A model generated the notes under the pieces. The model was not told where the DNA came from. It ran no database searches and saw nothing but the letters and a program-made list of their open reading frames with translations. Position numbers and translations under genes: made by a program. From NCBI RefSeq assembly GCF_021917145.1, contig NC_061063.1, positions 10,384,263-10,448,262 on the forward strand: 64,000 nt of DNA, written 5' to 3'. The DNA is from Hypomesus transpacificus. Its lineage: Eukaryota; Chordata; Actinopteri; Osmeriformes; Osmeridae. Shown in pieces: positions 1-12,700 of the stretch (its first letter is position 1; each line of letters starts with the position of its first letter).

Positions 1-246
1 TGAGGGGGGGAGCAAGGACGGAGGGGGTTTAGGAAGGAAGGAAGGAAGGTGTTCAGTATCATGAAACTGGTCTGTGGGCTGTGACCAGCACTGAAGAAAC
101 TTTTGACTAAAACCAACGAGTGGCACAATCAGAATATACACGTTTTTATGAAAAAACGATGAATCAATACGAATGATTCTTCATATGCAGAGAGTTGGAA
201 CGTGACACTTCGTGAAACCACTAAATAACAAAAAAGATGTGAGCAC
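1..246. other. PKHD1L1 intron 48, partial
   Basis: No coding segment recognised. There is a short GGAA run near position 35. The next exon should lie to the left of the window. Confidence 0.6.
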
Positions 247-1495
247 CTGTCAGGGATCCGTCGCTGTCCACCAGCTGCACCTCGTGTTCCCATCTGAAGC
301 CGGCCTTGTTGGGGGAGTTTAAGTAGCGAACCCCGCTGAAGCGGGCGCTCCAGCCCCCGCAGCGGTCCACGCAGGTCCCGTCCACCGTCGTCACCCCGAT
401 GGCTGCACAGGAGCTCCGGTCGAAGTTCACAAAGCTGGTGGAGAGGACGCTCATGCCGTCGTCAAACGGCAGGAGGACCCCCCGCCGGGAGCAGTACCCC
501 TCCCCCAGTCCCAGCTCGTCCAGGTGGCCCACGATGGTGCAGTTGGACACCAGCGCCCCCCCGGTCTCCCCGAAGCCTCGCACCTTGTTTGGGAAGAGGC
601 GCTTGGCCTCGATACCGGCCTTCTCGTTGTTGACCATGAGGAAGTTTGAGAACTGCACGGCACCCACGTTCACCCACTCGGCGCCCTTCTCACAGTTCCA
701 GGTGGTCAGGGTGCGGAACACGGCGGGCTCGGGGACCTTGGAGTTGCAGCTGCCCTTGGCCATGGGGAAGTAGTCCTGGAAGATCCAGAGTCCGAACCAG
801 CCCTGCGAGTGCACCGTGTTGTTGGAGAACTCCCCCAGGGGAACATTCTTTTGGCAGATGTTGGGGTCGTAGGAGGGGCCGTCCGGGTGCTCGTGCATGC
901 GGTACCAGAAGCCGAAGTGTGTCCCCCCCGCGGCAGCGTTGTGCCGGATGGTGTTGTTGGGGTTGGTGACCCAGTAGGCGGCGGGCGTGACGTCATCGTT
1001 CAGCAGGCTGGTGCTCTGCTTCACAAACACTGCCAGGTTGAACTGCAGAACGTTTCCTGTCTCGATGCCGTCCTCGATGAAGAAGGCCCCGCCCATGATG
1101 TCATAGATGACGTTCCTCTCCACCAGCAGGTTGTGTGTGTTGTGGATGGTGACGGCCCGGTTGTAGGTCTGGTGGATGGCACAGCCCCTTACGTAGGACT
1201 TGTAGTTGACGTCTCCCATCAGGTGCCAGTGGATGGGGTAGCGGCCCAGTCTGAAGGCCTGGCCTGCGTTAAACAGCTGCAGCAACGTGGAAAACAACAT
1301 GATTAGAGGGATACCATCTAGAGAAACTCATAATCTCACTGGTGTCACTCCAGTTTACCTCAACATATTCCAGTCTCCCCATGGCCAGGTTCTCGTTGGG
1401 TCTGGGCGCGTGGAACATGATGCATCCTCCAAACTGGTCGCTCCCCACCTCCTCCCCAAACCGACCCTGGAAGCAGGTCTGGGTGGCAAACTCCC
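247..1495 (-). other. pkhd1l1: PKHD1L1 exons 47-48: parallel beta-helix (PbH1) repeats
   Basis: Codes for roughly residues 2408-2796. Exon 48 is 1,030 nt. It contains GRYPIHWHLMGD, YVRGCAIHQTYNRAVTIH and NTIRHNAAAGGTHFGFWYRM, which read as stacked beta-helix turns of the kind shared with TMEM2. The exon ends SDGSLTG with donor CAG|gtgctc. Positions 1-246 appear to be intron; no further exon was found there. Confidence 0.9.
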
Positions 1496-3700
1496 CTACG
1501 CAAACACACACGTCCAGACATGAGGCCTCTCACCAGCCTCTCTCTCAGGGTATAAACAGCTGCCTTGTGCAGGACATAGAGGGTACCTGTATTGAAGCCG
1601 CTGGGACAGGCCTTGACCTGGTCGCTCCACTCTGAGTTGGTGGAGCCGCGGACCAGGATGTTCCTGGTGAGCAGGCCCACCTCCGCCCTGGCCTGGAACA
1701 GCGTGCCGTCAGGCAGGGGGACAGCCACCCCCAGGTGGGTGTAGCTCAGGGGCTCCGAGAGGGTCAGCGTGCGGCCGTCTGGAGACACCCCGGCGATCCT
1801 CCTCACCTCATTCTCTTTCTGGCTGTGCCTGGACAAACACACTCAGGGGTTCACAAACACTTCAAATACTTTTGGAGTGGATTTTAGGGTTGGGGTTCCT
1901 AATCCTGTTCTGTACCTGTGTCCTGTGGAGGCGATGACTATCTCGTGTCCTGCCTTCCAGGTGACAGCCAACATCAGGGACAGGGTGACAGAGCCATTAG
2001 AGGCCGTCTGAGACAGGTGGGTCCAGGGAACAGGAACTGGAATGCCTAATGAAACAAGTTGTATATATTCAAACAATCAATTAAACAATATTTAAACAAG
2101 GAACAAGTCAGTAATGATACATTTGAATGACATTTTTAACAGAGAGAGAGAGAGTACCATGCAGGTCCAGCACCCCCTCCCTGACGGCCAGGGTCTTGGT
2201 CCCGTACACAGGCAGCTCAGGGGAGCGCAGGTTTCCATGCAGGGTGATGATGGCCCTGTGCTGGAACGGCGCCCCCTCCTGGCCGATCTGCAGAGCTCCA
2301 CCATCAGTGATCAGGATGTTTTCAGCCTGCAGCTCGATATCAGCCTCGTCAAACACCAGGGTGCCGCCTGGATAACGTGACATAACAGGTCAGACACACA
2401 GCTTCTTGGTGAGGGGACGTTTCCAGTGTGTCAGCAGCACCAGCCGGGTCTGTGAGTGGTGAACATGCTCACCCTGGATGAGCAGCATCTTCAGCACTGG
2501 AGTGCTGGTGTCCAGCAGGATGGTCTGACCCTTGGTGATGACAGCAAAGGTTCCTGTCTCCGGGGGCGACAGACCACCCCAGGTGAACCTGGAGGACCAC
2601 ACGTCGATGTAGGAGAAGCCAGCAGCTTCCTGGAACGACACAAAGACACAAGCTTGCAGGAGATGGGTCAGGGACAAAAGGGTTTTTTGTTGCTTTTTTG
2701 TGAAAATATTCTTTCTTACGTTTGGAATGCATGATCATATTTTTTTTAAAGGAGCATGTGACAAGAATATATATATAATATTGATCATGCCACCAAATAC
2801 AGATAAGTAACAAGCCTGGCTTGAAAATGTAAGGAGTAGAAAATACAGATATTTCTGTAAAAAATTTAAGGAGTGAAAGTAAAAAGTAAAGTGAAAGAAA
2901 GTAAATAGTGAAGAACTGATACCAGACAAAACTACTTGAGAAAAGTAACAAAGTATTTGAAGTATTTGTACTTTGTTACTTCCCATCTCTGCTCTCATAT
3001 CTGTCTATCTCTCTCTCAGTATATTTCTAAATGTCTTTCCCTGTCTCTCTCTCACCATCTTGGCGATGCCTCTGTCTCCGATGCTGACCCGGATGTTGGT
3101 CTGTTGGGAGCGTCTCTGAGCGTTAGTCACACAGACGATGTGAGTCTCGTTGGCTGACTGGACGTCGCACACAGACCCAGCGATGGTCACGCTGGTCTCA
3201 CTGCTGTTAGAGCTACACACATACGCACACCAATATACAACATCTTTACATTTTAAGTATACTTTCAGTTGTGTAGGAACCAATGAAAGGTGATTTCCAA
3301 TGATGAAAATGCATTAATCTCTCATTTAATACATTTAATTTAGATTTCGGTGCTCTCCATTTTCACTTGGATATGTACCAGGGTGTAGGTTTGTTTTCAA
3401 ATGTGGGTGGAACAGCTTTTTGGATGTACCTGTAATTTTCTCAAAGTTCTAAAAGTGTGTGTATGATGAAACTGACACCCTTCCCCCCGTGGTACAACCA
3501 GCAGAGGCAGCATGCATGATCACCTGAAGCCCGAGCCGGTGATGGTGAGGCTGGTGCCGCCGGCAGTGCCGCCCCTTCGGGGAGAAACGGTGGTAATCAC
3601 AGGGGTGAGCAGGGCTCTGTAGGTGAAGCCATTTGACATGTTCACCCAGCCTGATGGGTTCATCACTGTCACTGTGCAGCCCAGCTCCGCCAGGGTACCT

Positions 3701-3749
<49 letters not shown>

Positions 3750-6700
3750 CAGGCACATACACACAGGCAGGCAGGCACACACAGGCAGGCAGGCACACAC
3801 ACACACAGGCAGGCACACACACACAGGCAGGCAGGCACACACAGGCAGGCACACACACACACACACACACACACAGGCAGGCAGGCAGGCACACACAGGC
3901 AGGCACACACACACACAACAAACACATTAAGATGACATTCCTTAGATGCCAGCTACAGTCACACTAAAGTCATCCGTGACATCTTTTATGTGTGAATCGT
4001 CTGTCGACAGGGTCCTGTCATCATAAGAACATTCTGTATGGAACACTTCAAGAGCAGCTTTTCAGCTTAGTAAGACAAGAGATATTTGGGAAAGGGAAAC
4101 ATCTAGATCATTACGATTGCACACACATTCATCAGATCTACTCTATTGTGTTGACCAAACCTGTGCAACAATCCTCCTCTAAACATGTCTACCCACATGC
4201 AGCATGATTGGTGATCATGGTGTGACGTCTGGTTTCTGATAGGTTGAGACGTCTGGTTTCAGAAGGCCTTACCGTTGTTGTCTGGGGCGTCACAGTAGAG
4301 TCTGGTGGAGGACGACTCGTTTCTGTGGACTTCGCACAATTGTCCGCAGACGTGCACCCGCGAGGTCAGGGGGTCAAACCCAGAGCCCAGGACAGCCAGC
4401 ATGGCCCCGCCCCCGAAACTGCCTGCTCAGACACAGGACAGACACATCACACATCCGTACAGCGGTCCCATCTCTAGGGGGGTTACACTTCATGATGGAC
4501 CTTGTGCTTCTAACGTCCACTGAAAATGCAAGTTGTTAGACCTCTTCCTTCGCGATAAGTGATAACTGGGGGAAGACTTTTTAAAAGAAAACATCCGTGT
4601 TCTGATTGGTCATCTTTTACGTCCGTATTTCCACATGCCCCAGCGGACATTTTGAAAATGTACAGAATCTAACATGCTTATACATGTGGAAGACACTGAC
4701 AAAGACACACACAATCTGTGAAAACAGGCGACAGTGTGACCCAGGCGACAGTGTGACCCAGGCGACAGTGTGACCCAGGCGACAGTGGGACCCAGGCGAC
4801 AGTGTGACCCAGGCGACAGTGGGACCCTGGCGACAGTGTGACCCAGGCGACAGTGGGACCCAGGCGACAGTGTGACCCAGGCGACAGTGGGACCCTGGCG
4901 ACAGTGTGACCCAGGCGACAGTGGGACCCTGGCGACAGTGGGACCCAGGCGTGAGCCGCATCCAGGAGATAGGCCTGCTGCACTCACCCTGGCTGGGCTG
5001 GACTCCAGAGAGCTGCAGTCTGTAGGTGAAGACGGACGTCGACTGGGCGTAACCTTTGACCCCGTGCTGCATCATGACTGGGTAGGCACCCCCTGGGTTC
5101 CCCCCCGCGGTGCACTGCACCTGGGAGTCGGACACCTCCGACACCACACACGGAACACCGTTCATGCTGACGGTCACCTGCTGGGAGGCGGAGCCAAACC
5201 CTGTCCCGTTGATGGTGACGATGGTGCCACCAAGACCTGTGGGACAGTGAGGCAGGAAGAGGAACAGGAGAAGATCAGAACAGTGAGGCAGGAGGAGGAA
5301 CAGGAGAACATCAGGACAGTGAGGCAGGAGGAGGAACAGGAGAACATCAGGACAGTGAGGCAGGAGGAGGAACAGGAGAACATCAGGACAGTGAGGCAGG
5401 AGGAGGAACAGGAGAAGATCAGAACAGTGAGGCAGGAGGAGGAACAGGAGAACATCAGGACAGTGAGGCAGGAGGAGGAACAGGAGAACATCAGGACAGT
5501 GAGGCAGGAGGAAGAACAGGAGAACATCAGGACAGTGAGGCAGGAGGAGGAACAGGAGAACATCAGGACAGTGAGGCAGGAAGAGGAACAGGAGAACAGG
5601 TGAGCAAGGTAACGCAGCTGGTGACAACTGCCCCTGTCAGAGGACATTCCTCACCTGAGGAGGGGCTGATGGAGGTGATGACAGGTGTGTGGGCTGCAGA
5701 GTAGGAGTAAGACAGGGCAGGGTAGGTCTCTGACAGCACCTGCACCAACACCGTCACCTGTCCAGGGCTGTGGGCCGGGGTCAGGCAGAGCACCGTGTCA
5801 GGAGTCACCGCCTGGATCCCACACGCCGCCCCGCCCACCCACACCGTGGTGTTGCCGGGCAGGAAGCCATTCCCACGGAGCAGCAGGGGGGTGCCTCCCA
5901 GGGTGCTGCCGGCCGCGGGGCTGAGAGCGGCCAGGGCCAGGCTGGTCAGGCTGGCTGCCCCTGCCGCCAGCCCTCTGCTCCTCACCACCACCCTGAGGGG
6001 GCGCTCGCCGGCGGGCAGGGCCCCCACCTCCAGGGTGATGGTTGTGTTGAGGACAGCCGTGACGCGCAGCTCCACATCGCCGGCAGACACCACCACGTCG
6101 CCCACATCGCTGCCGAAGCCGGCCCCGGAGACGGTTACCACGGTGAAGTTCCCGGTGACGTTTGACGGGGACACGCCGGTGACAGAGGGTGTGACGGAGG
6201 AGGAGTACAGGAAGGAGCAGTCGGAGGAGCAGGAGCTGGGGATCGTCATGCCAACCAGGACGCGGACGACCCCGTTGCCGGGCGGCGACGGGGAGGTGTC
6301 GCAGACGATGTGGGTGTAGTTGAGGGACAGGACGGAGCAGGGGGCGTTGGCCACGGTGACGAGGCCAGCGGAGAACCCGGAGCCCTGGATCAGCAGGCGC
6401 GTGCTCCCGGTGGGGCTGCCCACAGAGGGCCGGACCCCGTCCACCACCGGCAGGACCACGAAGCGCCGGCCAAACTCGCTCCGCACGGCCACCATGGCAG
6501 AGCCCAGGTTGTTGACCCGGAGAGACACAGGGTGGGCCACGCCCACGGCAAGGCCGCTGTCTGGCGCCAGTCTGCAGTTGACCTCTGTTTGGCTGCTGCT
6601 GGTCACCACACAAGGGACACCTCCAACTGTCACCTGCAGGAAATATGGGAATGTTTTTAACCCTTTATTACACGTTTGTTTATGTTTCATATACAGAGTT

Positions 6701-9700
6701 TACTATAAAATACAAAAGACCAACTATCAGACCAGGAAAGACCAGCCCTCAGGAAGACCAGGAGAGACCAGCCCTCAGGAAGACCAGGAGAGACCAGCCC
6801 TCAGGAAGACCAGGAGAGACCAGCCCTCAGGAGGACCAGGAGAGACCAGCCCTCAGGAAGACCAGGAGAGACCAGCCCTCAGGAGAGACCAGCCCTCAGG
6901 AAGACCAGGAGAGACCAGCCCTCAGGAGAGACCAGCCCTCAGGAGGACCTGGAGAGACCAGCACTCAGGAGAGACCAGCCCTCAGGAGGACCTGGAGAGA
7001 CCAGCCCTCAGGAGGACCTGGAGAGACCAGCACTCAGGAGAGACCAGCCCTCAGGAGGACCTGGAGAGACCAGCCCTCAGGAGAGACCAGCCCTCAGGAG
7101 GACCTGGAGAGACCAGCCCTCAGGAGAGACCAGGAGAGACCAGCCCTCAGGAAGACCAGGAGAGACCAGCCCTCAGGAGGACCTGGAGAGACCAGCCCTC
7201 AGGAGGACCTGGAGAGACCAGCACTCAGGAGAGACCAGCCCTCAGGAGGACCTGGAGAGACCAGCACTCAGGAAGAAACCAGCCCTCAGGAGGACCTGGA
7301 GAGACCAGCCCTCAGGAGAGACCAGCCCTCAGGAAGACCAGGAGAGACCAGCCCTCAGGAAGACCAGGAGAGACCAGCCCTCAGGAGGACCTGGAGAGAC
7401 CAGCCCTCAGGAGGACCTGGAGAGACCAGCACTCAGGAGAGACCAGCCCTCAGGAGGACCTGGAGAGACCAGCCCTCAGGAAGACCAGGAGAGACCAGCC
7501 CTCAGGAAGACCAGGAGAGACCAGCCCTCAGGAGAGACCAGCCCTCAGGAGGACCAGGAGAGACCAGCCCTCAGGAGAGACCAGCCCTCAGGAGGACCAG
7601 GAGAGACCTGCCCTCAGGAGAGACCAGCCCTCAGGAGGACCTGGAGAGACCAGCCCTCAGGAGAGACCAGCCCTCAGGAGAGACCAGGAGAGCCCAGCCC
7701 TCAGGAAGAGAGGCGGGGTGTCCCCCCAGCAGCTCACCTGGTGGGCGCAGGCTGTGTCGCTGAAGCCTGTGCCCTGGATGCTGATGGGCTGGTGGGCGGA
7801 GCCTCTGTCAGGGGAGATGGACAGCACCACTGGAGAGGCACAGGCCAGCAGGCTGAAGGAGGTCCAGTTGGACTCCTTCTGTGGCTGGCTGCAGTACGCT
7901 GGCTGCAGGGCCACACAGCCAGACCTCCCCAGCTTGTTGGTGTTGTTGGAAACTATGGCTGAAGGAGACAGTTACCATGACAACCTGTTTGTAGAGTTGG
8001 AGCCTACCTAGAACATTCCTAATCCAATTACAAATAAGACAGAACACCCTGCCCCTCTCTACCCCCCCCACACACCCTGCCCCCTCTCTCCCACACACAC
8101 ACACACACACAGCTACCTGGGATGTGCCTGGCCTGTATTCCCCCCACTCTGACAGACAGCCTGCTGGTACTATCCTCCAGGGCTCTGACTCTCACAACCC
8201 CCTGCAGGAACCTGCTCTGGGCCTCGTCAATGAGGCCGCTGCTGTAGTAGTATGTGCCAGGAACAGTGAAGCGATAACTGAAGACACCTGAGGACAGAGT
8301 GAGGCGGGGGACATGTCACAGAGTAAGGCTCCATTCCACAGGGTTTACATGCGAGTGCGTGTAAAATGTCACTGTCTATCACATGAAACCAGAGGAACTA
8401 GTCATGTAGCTTTCTGGTGCCGTGTTGCAAGGATATGTTTTAAACACAACATGATATGTGAGCTCTGGACAGTGTGTGACGTGTGTCTTTGTCTGGTGTG
8501 CGGGAGGGGAAGCCCCTACCACTGAAGGTCTTGCTGTCCCCGCTGGTGAAGGAGGCGCCGTCAGGGAGGGTGCTGCTGGGGCTGGCCACGCTGAACACCC
8601 TGAAGCCAACGTTCTGGAGGAAGGGTGCAGCCTCCCAGCGCCACACCACCGTGTCGCCAACTGTGGCAGTCACCGCGGCAGGACTCCAGGCATAACCCAG
8701 ACCCCAGTCTGAAAGAGACAGGGGACGATGGACAACCAGACAGACAGACAGGCAGGCAGGCAGGCAGGCAGGCAGACAGACAGACAAATAGGCACACAGA
8801 TAGACAGGCAGGCAGGCAGGCAGACAGACACACAAACACATGGAGTCAGTGGGTGGAAATCATTGGAATACCTTCTTTAACAACGCGCCGGAGGGAACTT
8901 CACGGAAAAAGGCCTATACATACATAACAGTGTTCCTCAGAGGCTCAGACATCTTAAACACAGCCCTGTCACGTGTGTGAAAGCTCACCCAGAGCGCATC
9001 AGAGTAAGGACAGTATTGTTCCCTGCTCTGCCTGCCAGGGTACTCCAGTTTGACATGTGAACAATGAGAGCTGTAACCCTACCAGGGTGGGAGCCGTGAT
9101 TGGTCACGGTGTGGGTCGCTTCCCTGGTCTCCATGACACACTCCAGCTCACTCTCCCAGGCCACTCTGACATCACACCCAACACCCCCTGTGGACGGAAG
9201 ACGCCATGTTACACCACAATCACACTGATTTGAAGGATTGAAGGAGAAAGAGAGAGAGAGAAGGACATGCAGTGGGATTCAAACGGCGGTGGCTCCGGTA
9301 AGGCCTCAGCCTGCATGGTACCTGCCCGCCCTGAGCCTTCTCTTACCCACGGAGACGCGGTGGTCTGAGGCGTTGGAGGTGAAGCCCGAGCCTGAGATGG
9401 TCAGCCTGGTGGCTCCGAACAGAGAGCCCACCCTGGGGGACACGCTGGTCACCTCCAGGAGGTACTCCACGCTGACGTTCACACCAGCACTGCACGACAC
9501 AGAACACGTGTTCACCCACAGCTTCCACTAAACATCGTTAGGGTTAACCTAGTTTTCATGTTTTAGCGGACAATTTGGAATCCCAATCTGCATTCAAACC
9601 CTGGGTCCTGCAGTAGGGACTCAGCCTGCATGCTACACACACTTAGCCGGTGAGCTACCAGGGCACCCCTTATCATACGTTTTTATCTCCAAGTTAAAAG

Positions 9701-12700
9701 ATGAAATGTATTTGACTGTGTTCTATCATTAGGGAGACACGTGCTGATCTGGAGGCTGCACCTGGTTTTGGGGTAGCCGTAGTTCCCCACTCGCACGTCC
9801 ACGTGATGGTGAGCGGGCGGGAGGTCGGGGAGGAGGCAGCTGATGCTGCTGGACGTCCACTGCAGAAGCACGCACACTTCCTGACCCACAAATACTGCAC
9901 TGCCATTGGTCAGGTTGCCCAAGTTGCTGCCCAGGATAGTGAGAACTCTGTGTCCTTCACGACAAACAGGAAGAGGGTTTCAACACGTCAGCTCACTCAG
10001 TCACTATCTGGTTTGCACGACAACAGGAAATGATGCTACAGACGTATATCTAACTGTTTGTGTGTGCTGTGGTCCTTGACTGCCATGGCAACAGCAACAA
10101 AACCGGCACGTCCACATTGTGTCACATGAACATGTGAGGGAGCAGAGAGAACAAAGGCAATAAGCCGTACGAGATAGAAACCTATCATTCAGCCTTATCA
10201 GTTTTCAAAACTAAATTACCTTAAAAAGTCCTATAATCTTTCATCTCTTTGTTCTATGACAATGGCAAAATAATTGTCATGACAGCGGAAATGTTTGTGC
10301 TGCATATTTTTCAAACATACTTAGTGAATCTCCTTTGGCATTTGCTCATACAATATAATTAGAAATGCCAGCAAGAGGATTAGATAGCTATTTCTGTATG
10401 TAGAAAAAGAAGGGTCACTGTTTCATGCTATATGGATGCAAAAATCAAAACCATTAAGGATTGTTTGAGAGTCATAATATTGACAAAATAAAGCACATTT
10501 TTCAAATGACCAAGAGAGAAGATCACAGCTGTTTAGAGGACTGAAGCAGAGGAAGCAAGCTCACCGATCACTGTTGTGGAGACAGGACTGAGGCTGGTGA
10601 TGAGAGGAGTCAGACCTTCATCGTAGGTGAACATGGTGTCTGCCGTCGCACTCATGTTACCAGTCCACACCGTGACCGAGCCCAACCCTGCAGGGCCCTG
10701 CAGAACAAACACCAACACTTACATCTAAACACTTTGTGATGCGGCTCGTAAATACACACTGTTTCTTGACTCCTAGACATCCAAAACCGTGTTAGTAAGT
10801 TGGGATAAAAGCATCTGCTAACTAAAAAAGACCTTTTAAAGATAAAAAAAAAATATATTCCATATCTGAATGAGATGAATGTGTATTTGATGAATGAAGA
10901 CAGGAGTTGTGTGTTTGACTCACTGCAGGTGTTCTGCATGTCAGCTCACTGCCACTGGCAGAGACCAGATCACAACTGGCGTTGCCGACCGTCACCATGG
11001 TGTCCAGGCCGAACCCAAACCCTCTAACCGTGAGGAGGGTTCCTCCTGCGAGAAGGGAACAGGGGGGGAGGGTGAAAGATCTGCAGGAAATTCCCTAGTG
11101 GGATTCGAACCCAGGCCCCTGTGTGGTATGGGCTCTTATCCAAAGACCTAGAGGGGGGGGGGGGTTCAGACTGGAGGAGACAGAAAGAGGAAGTGTGTGT
11201 GATTTCCTGTGGGAGCTTGTTTACCTGCCGTGCTGCCAGAGAGAGGGCTGAAGGAGGACACCACGAGCAGGTAGGTGAAGTTGTGCTGGGTGTCGTCTTG
11301 GTAACGGGCTTCACCCAGAGATGGGAAGGTGACAGAGACTGGGTAGGTACCTGCCCTGGCCACGCCCACTTTGCACACCTGTGTGCTGACTGAAACCACA
11401 TTCGGAAAAAAAAAATATATATAATATATATCATATTTTAAGGCAATCAAAGGAAATTCACTGCAGTTTCTATTCCGTTTCTGTGGTACTTGACCTCAAA
11501 TAATTGTCATTATTCAATAACCAAAAACCACATTACCATAGCCATCGTGTTCCTTACCTGTGACTTGTTCAACATTGCATCTTGCCCTTCCCACCCAAAC
11601 AGTGGCATTCTCAGAGCTGAAGCCCGTCCCTGTGATGGTCAGCAGGGTGCCCAGACCGTCTGATCCTGAAACAAACACAGCCAGCGTTGAGCTCTTCGGC
11701 TAACAGCGTTGAGCTCTTCGGCTAACAGCGTTGAGCTCTTCGGCTAACAACGTTGAGCTCTTCGGCTAACAGCTTTCAGCTATTCAGCTAACAGCATTTA
11801 GCTCCTCTGCTAACAGTGTTAGCTCAGTAAAACAACTTCAGAGGAGCTACGTTCCCTAGAGCTGTTTGAAAAGCACCTTGAGATGGACTGATTCCAGTGA
11901 TGACTGGGGTCTGGGCCTCCGACCAGGTGTAAGTGCAGTCACCAGAACACTTTGATGGGATGCCGTTGATCTGAACCTCCACCTGAAAAGGTTTTTAAAA
12001 AAATTAAAAGATCCAAGTATAAAACGGTCAACCCAGGTAGAGAATCAATAAAATGCAAAATACTAAATACACAAATACATATGCAAACATCTGTGACTAA
12101 ATACACCAGCTAGACATGCATGGGCCAACAATGGTTACAGTATGAACAACACCACATGATCTATAGCGTGCATTCATCCCTGTACATTCACCTCAACAGA
12201 CATGCTAGGCTATAACGGGTCATGTTGTTAGTTATTAATTTGCATCCAGCAGGCTTAGGTAAATCAGGCTTATTAAAAGTGTTGTCAAGTCAGCTGTTTG
12301 ATGTGGATGGTGACACGAACTGACCTGTGGTCTGGGTTCCCACACACGCAGGAAGTCTCCACTGATGCTTTGCTTGAACAGACCTCCATTGCGGTTCTTG
12401 TTAACCCACACTATGGGATTGGACCCGGTAACAGACAGGGAGTTGATCTGTGATTGGGCAGTCAGGGCTAGATGTTAAACTTGAAACAACAGTGACATTT
12501 TCAGCCTCATTTTACTGATTAAGCAGAGGGTGCGATTTGATGAAGGTCTTCATTATCAGCAGAAAGACAGATTTTGGAAGGGAAAAAAAATATATAAAAC
12601 AATAAAACTAGAAAGATAAATCTAGGGTGGTAAGTTCCTATTAACTCTAACTCTTCTCTAACTGCGCAGATGTCAGATGAGAGTGACTTGGAGCAGGTGT

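Larger units (their letters stand above)
3056..12447 (-). other. pkhd1l1: PKHD1L1 exons 26-42: main IPT/TIG repeat block
   Basis: Codes for roughly residues 999-2161. Successive IPT units are recognised by a P-x-x-G-S/T-x-x-G-G-T...I-x-G-x-G-F signature, e.g. VGSLFGATRLTISGSGF (exon 33), AAGSTLGGTPLLLRGNGF (exon 38), GLGGTIVTINGTGF (exon 39) and GGTAGGTSLTITGSGF (exon 41). Exon 38 (5655-6633, 979 nt) carries several IPT units without an intron. Exons 34-36 hold the cupredoxin-like WSPAAVTATVGDTVVWRWE insert also present in the human protein. Several introns in this block are filled with minisatellites. Confidence 0.9.

Noticed and set aside
4617..5627. A 336-codon minus-strand frame
   Set aside because: Only the segment 4988-5236 is a real exon (PKHD1L1 exon 39); both flanks are minisatellite in introns 38 and 39.
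6320..8011. A 563-codon plus-strand frame with ERPALRRTWRDQPSG repeats
   Set aside because: It is repeat DNA in a PKHD1L1 intron that runs into the antisense of PKHD1L1 exons.
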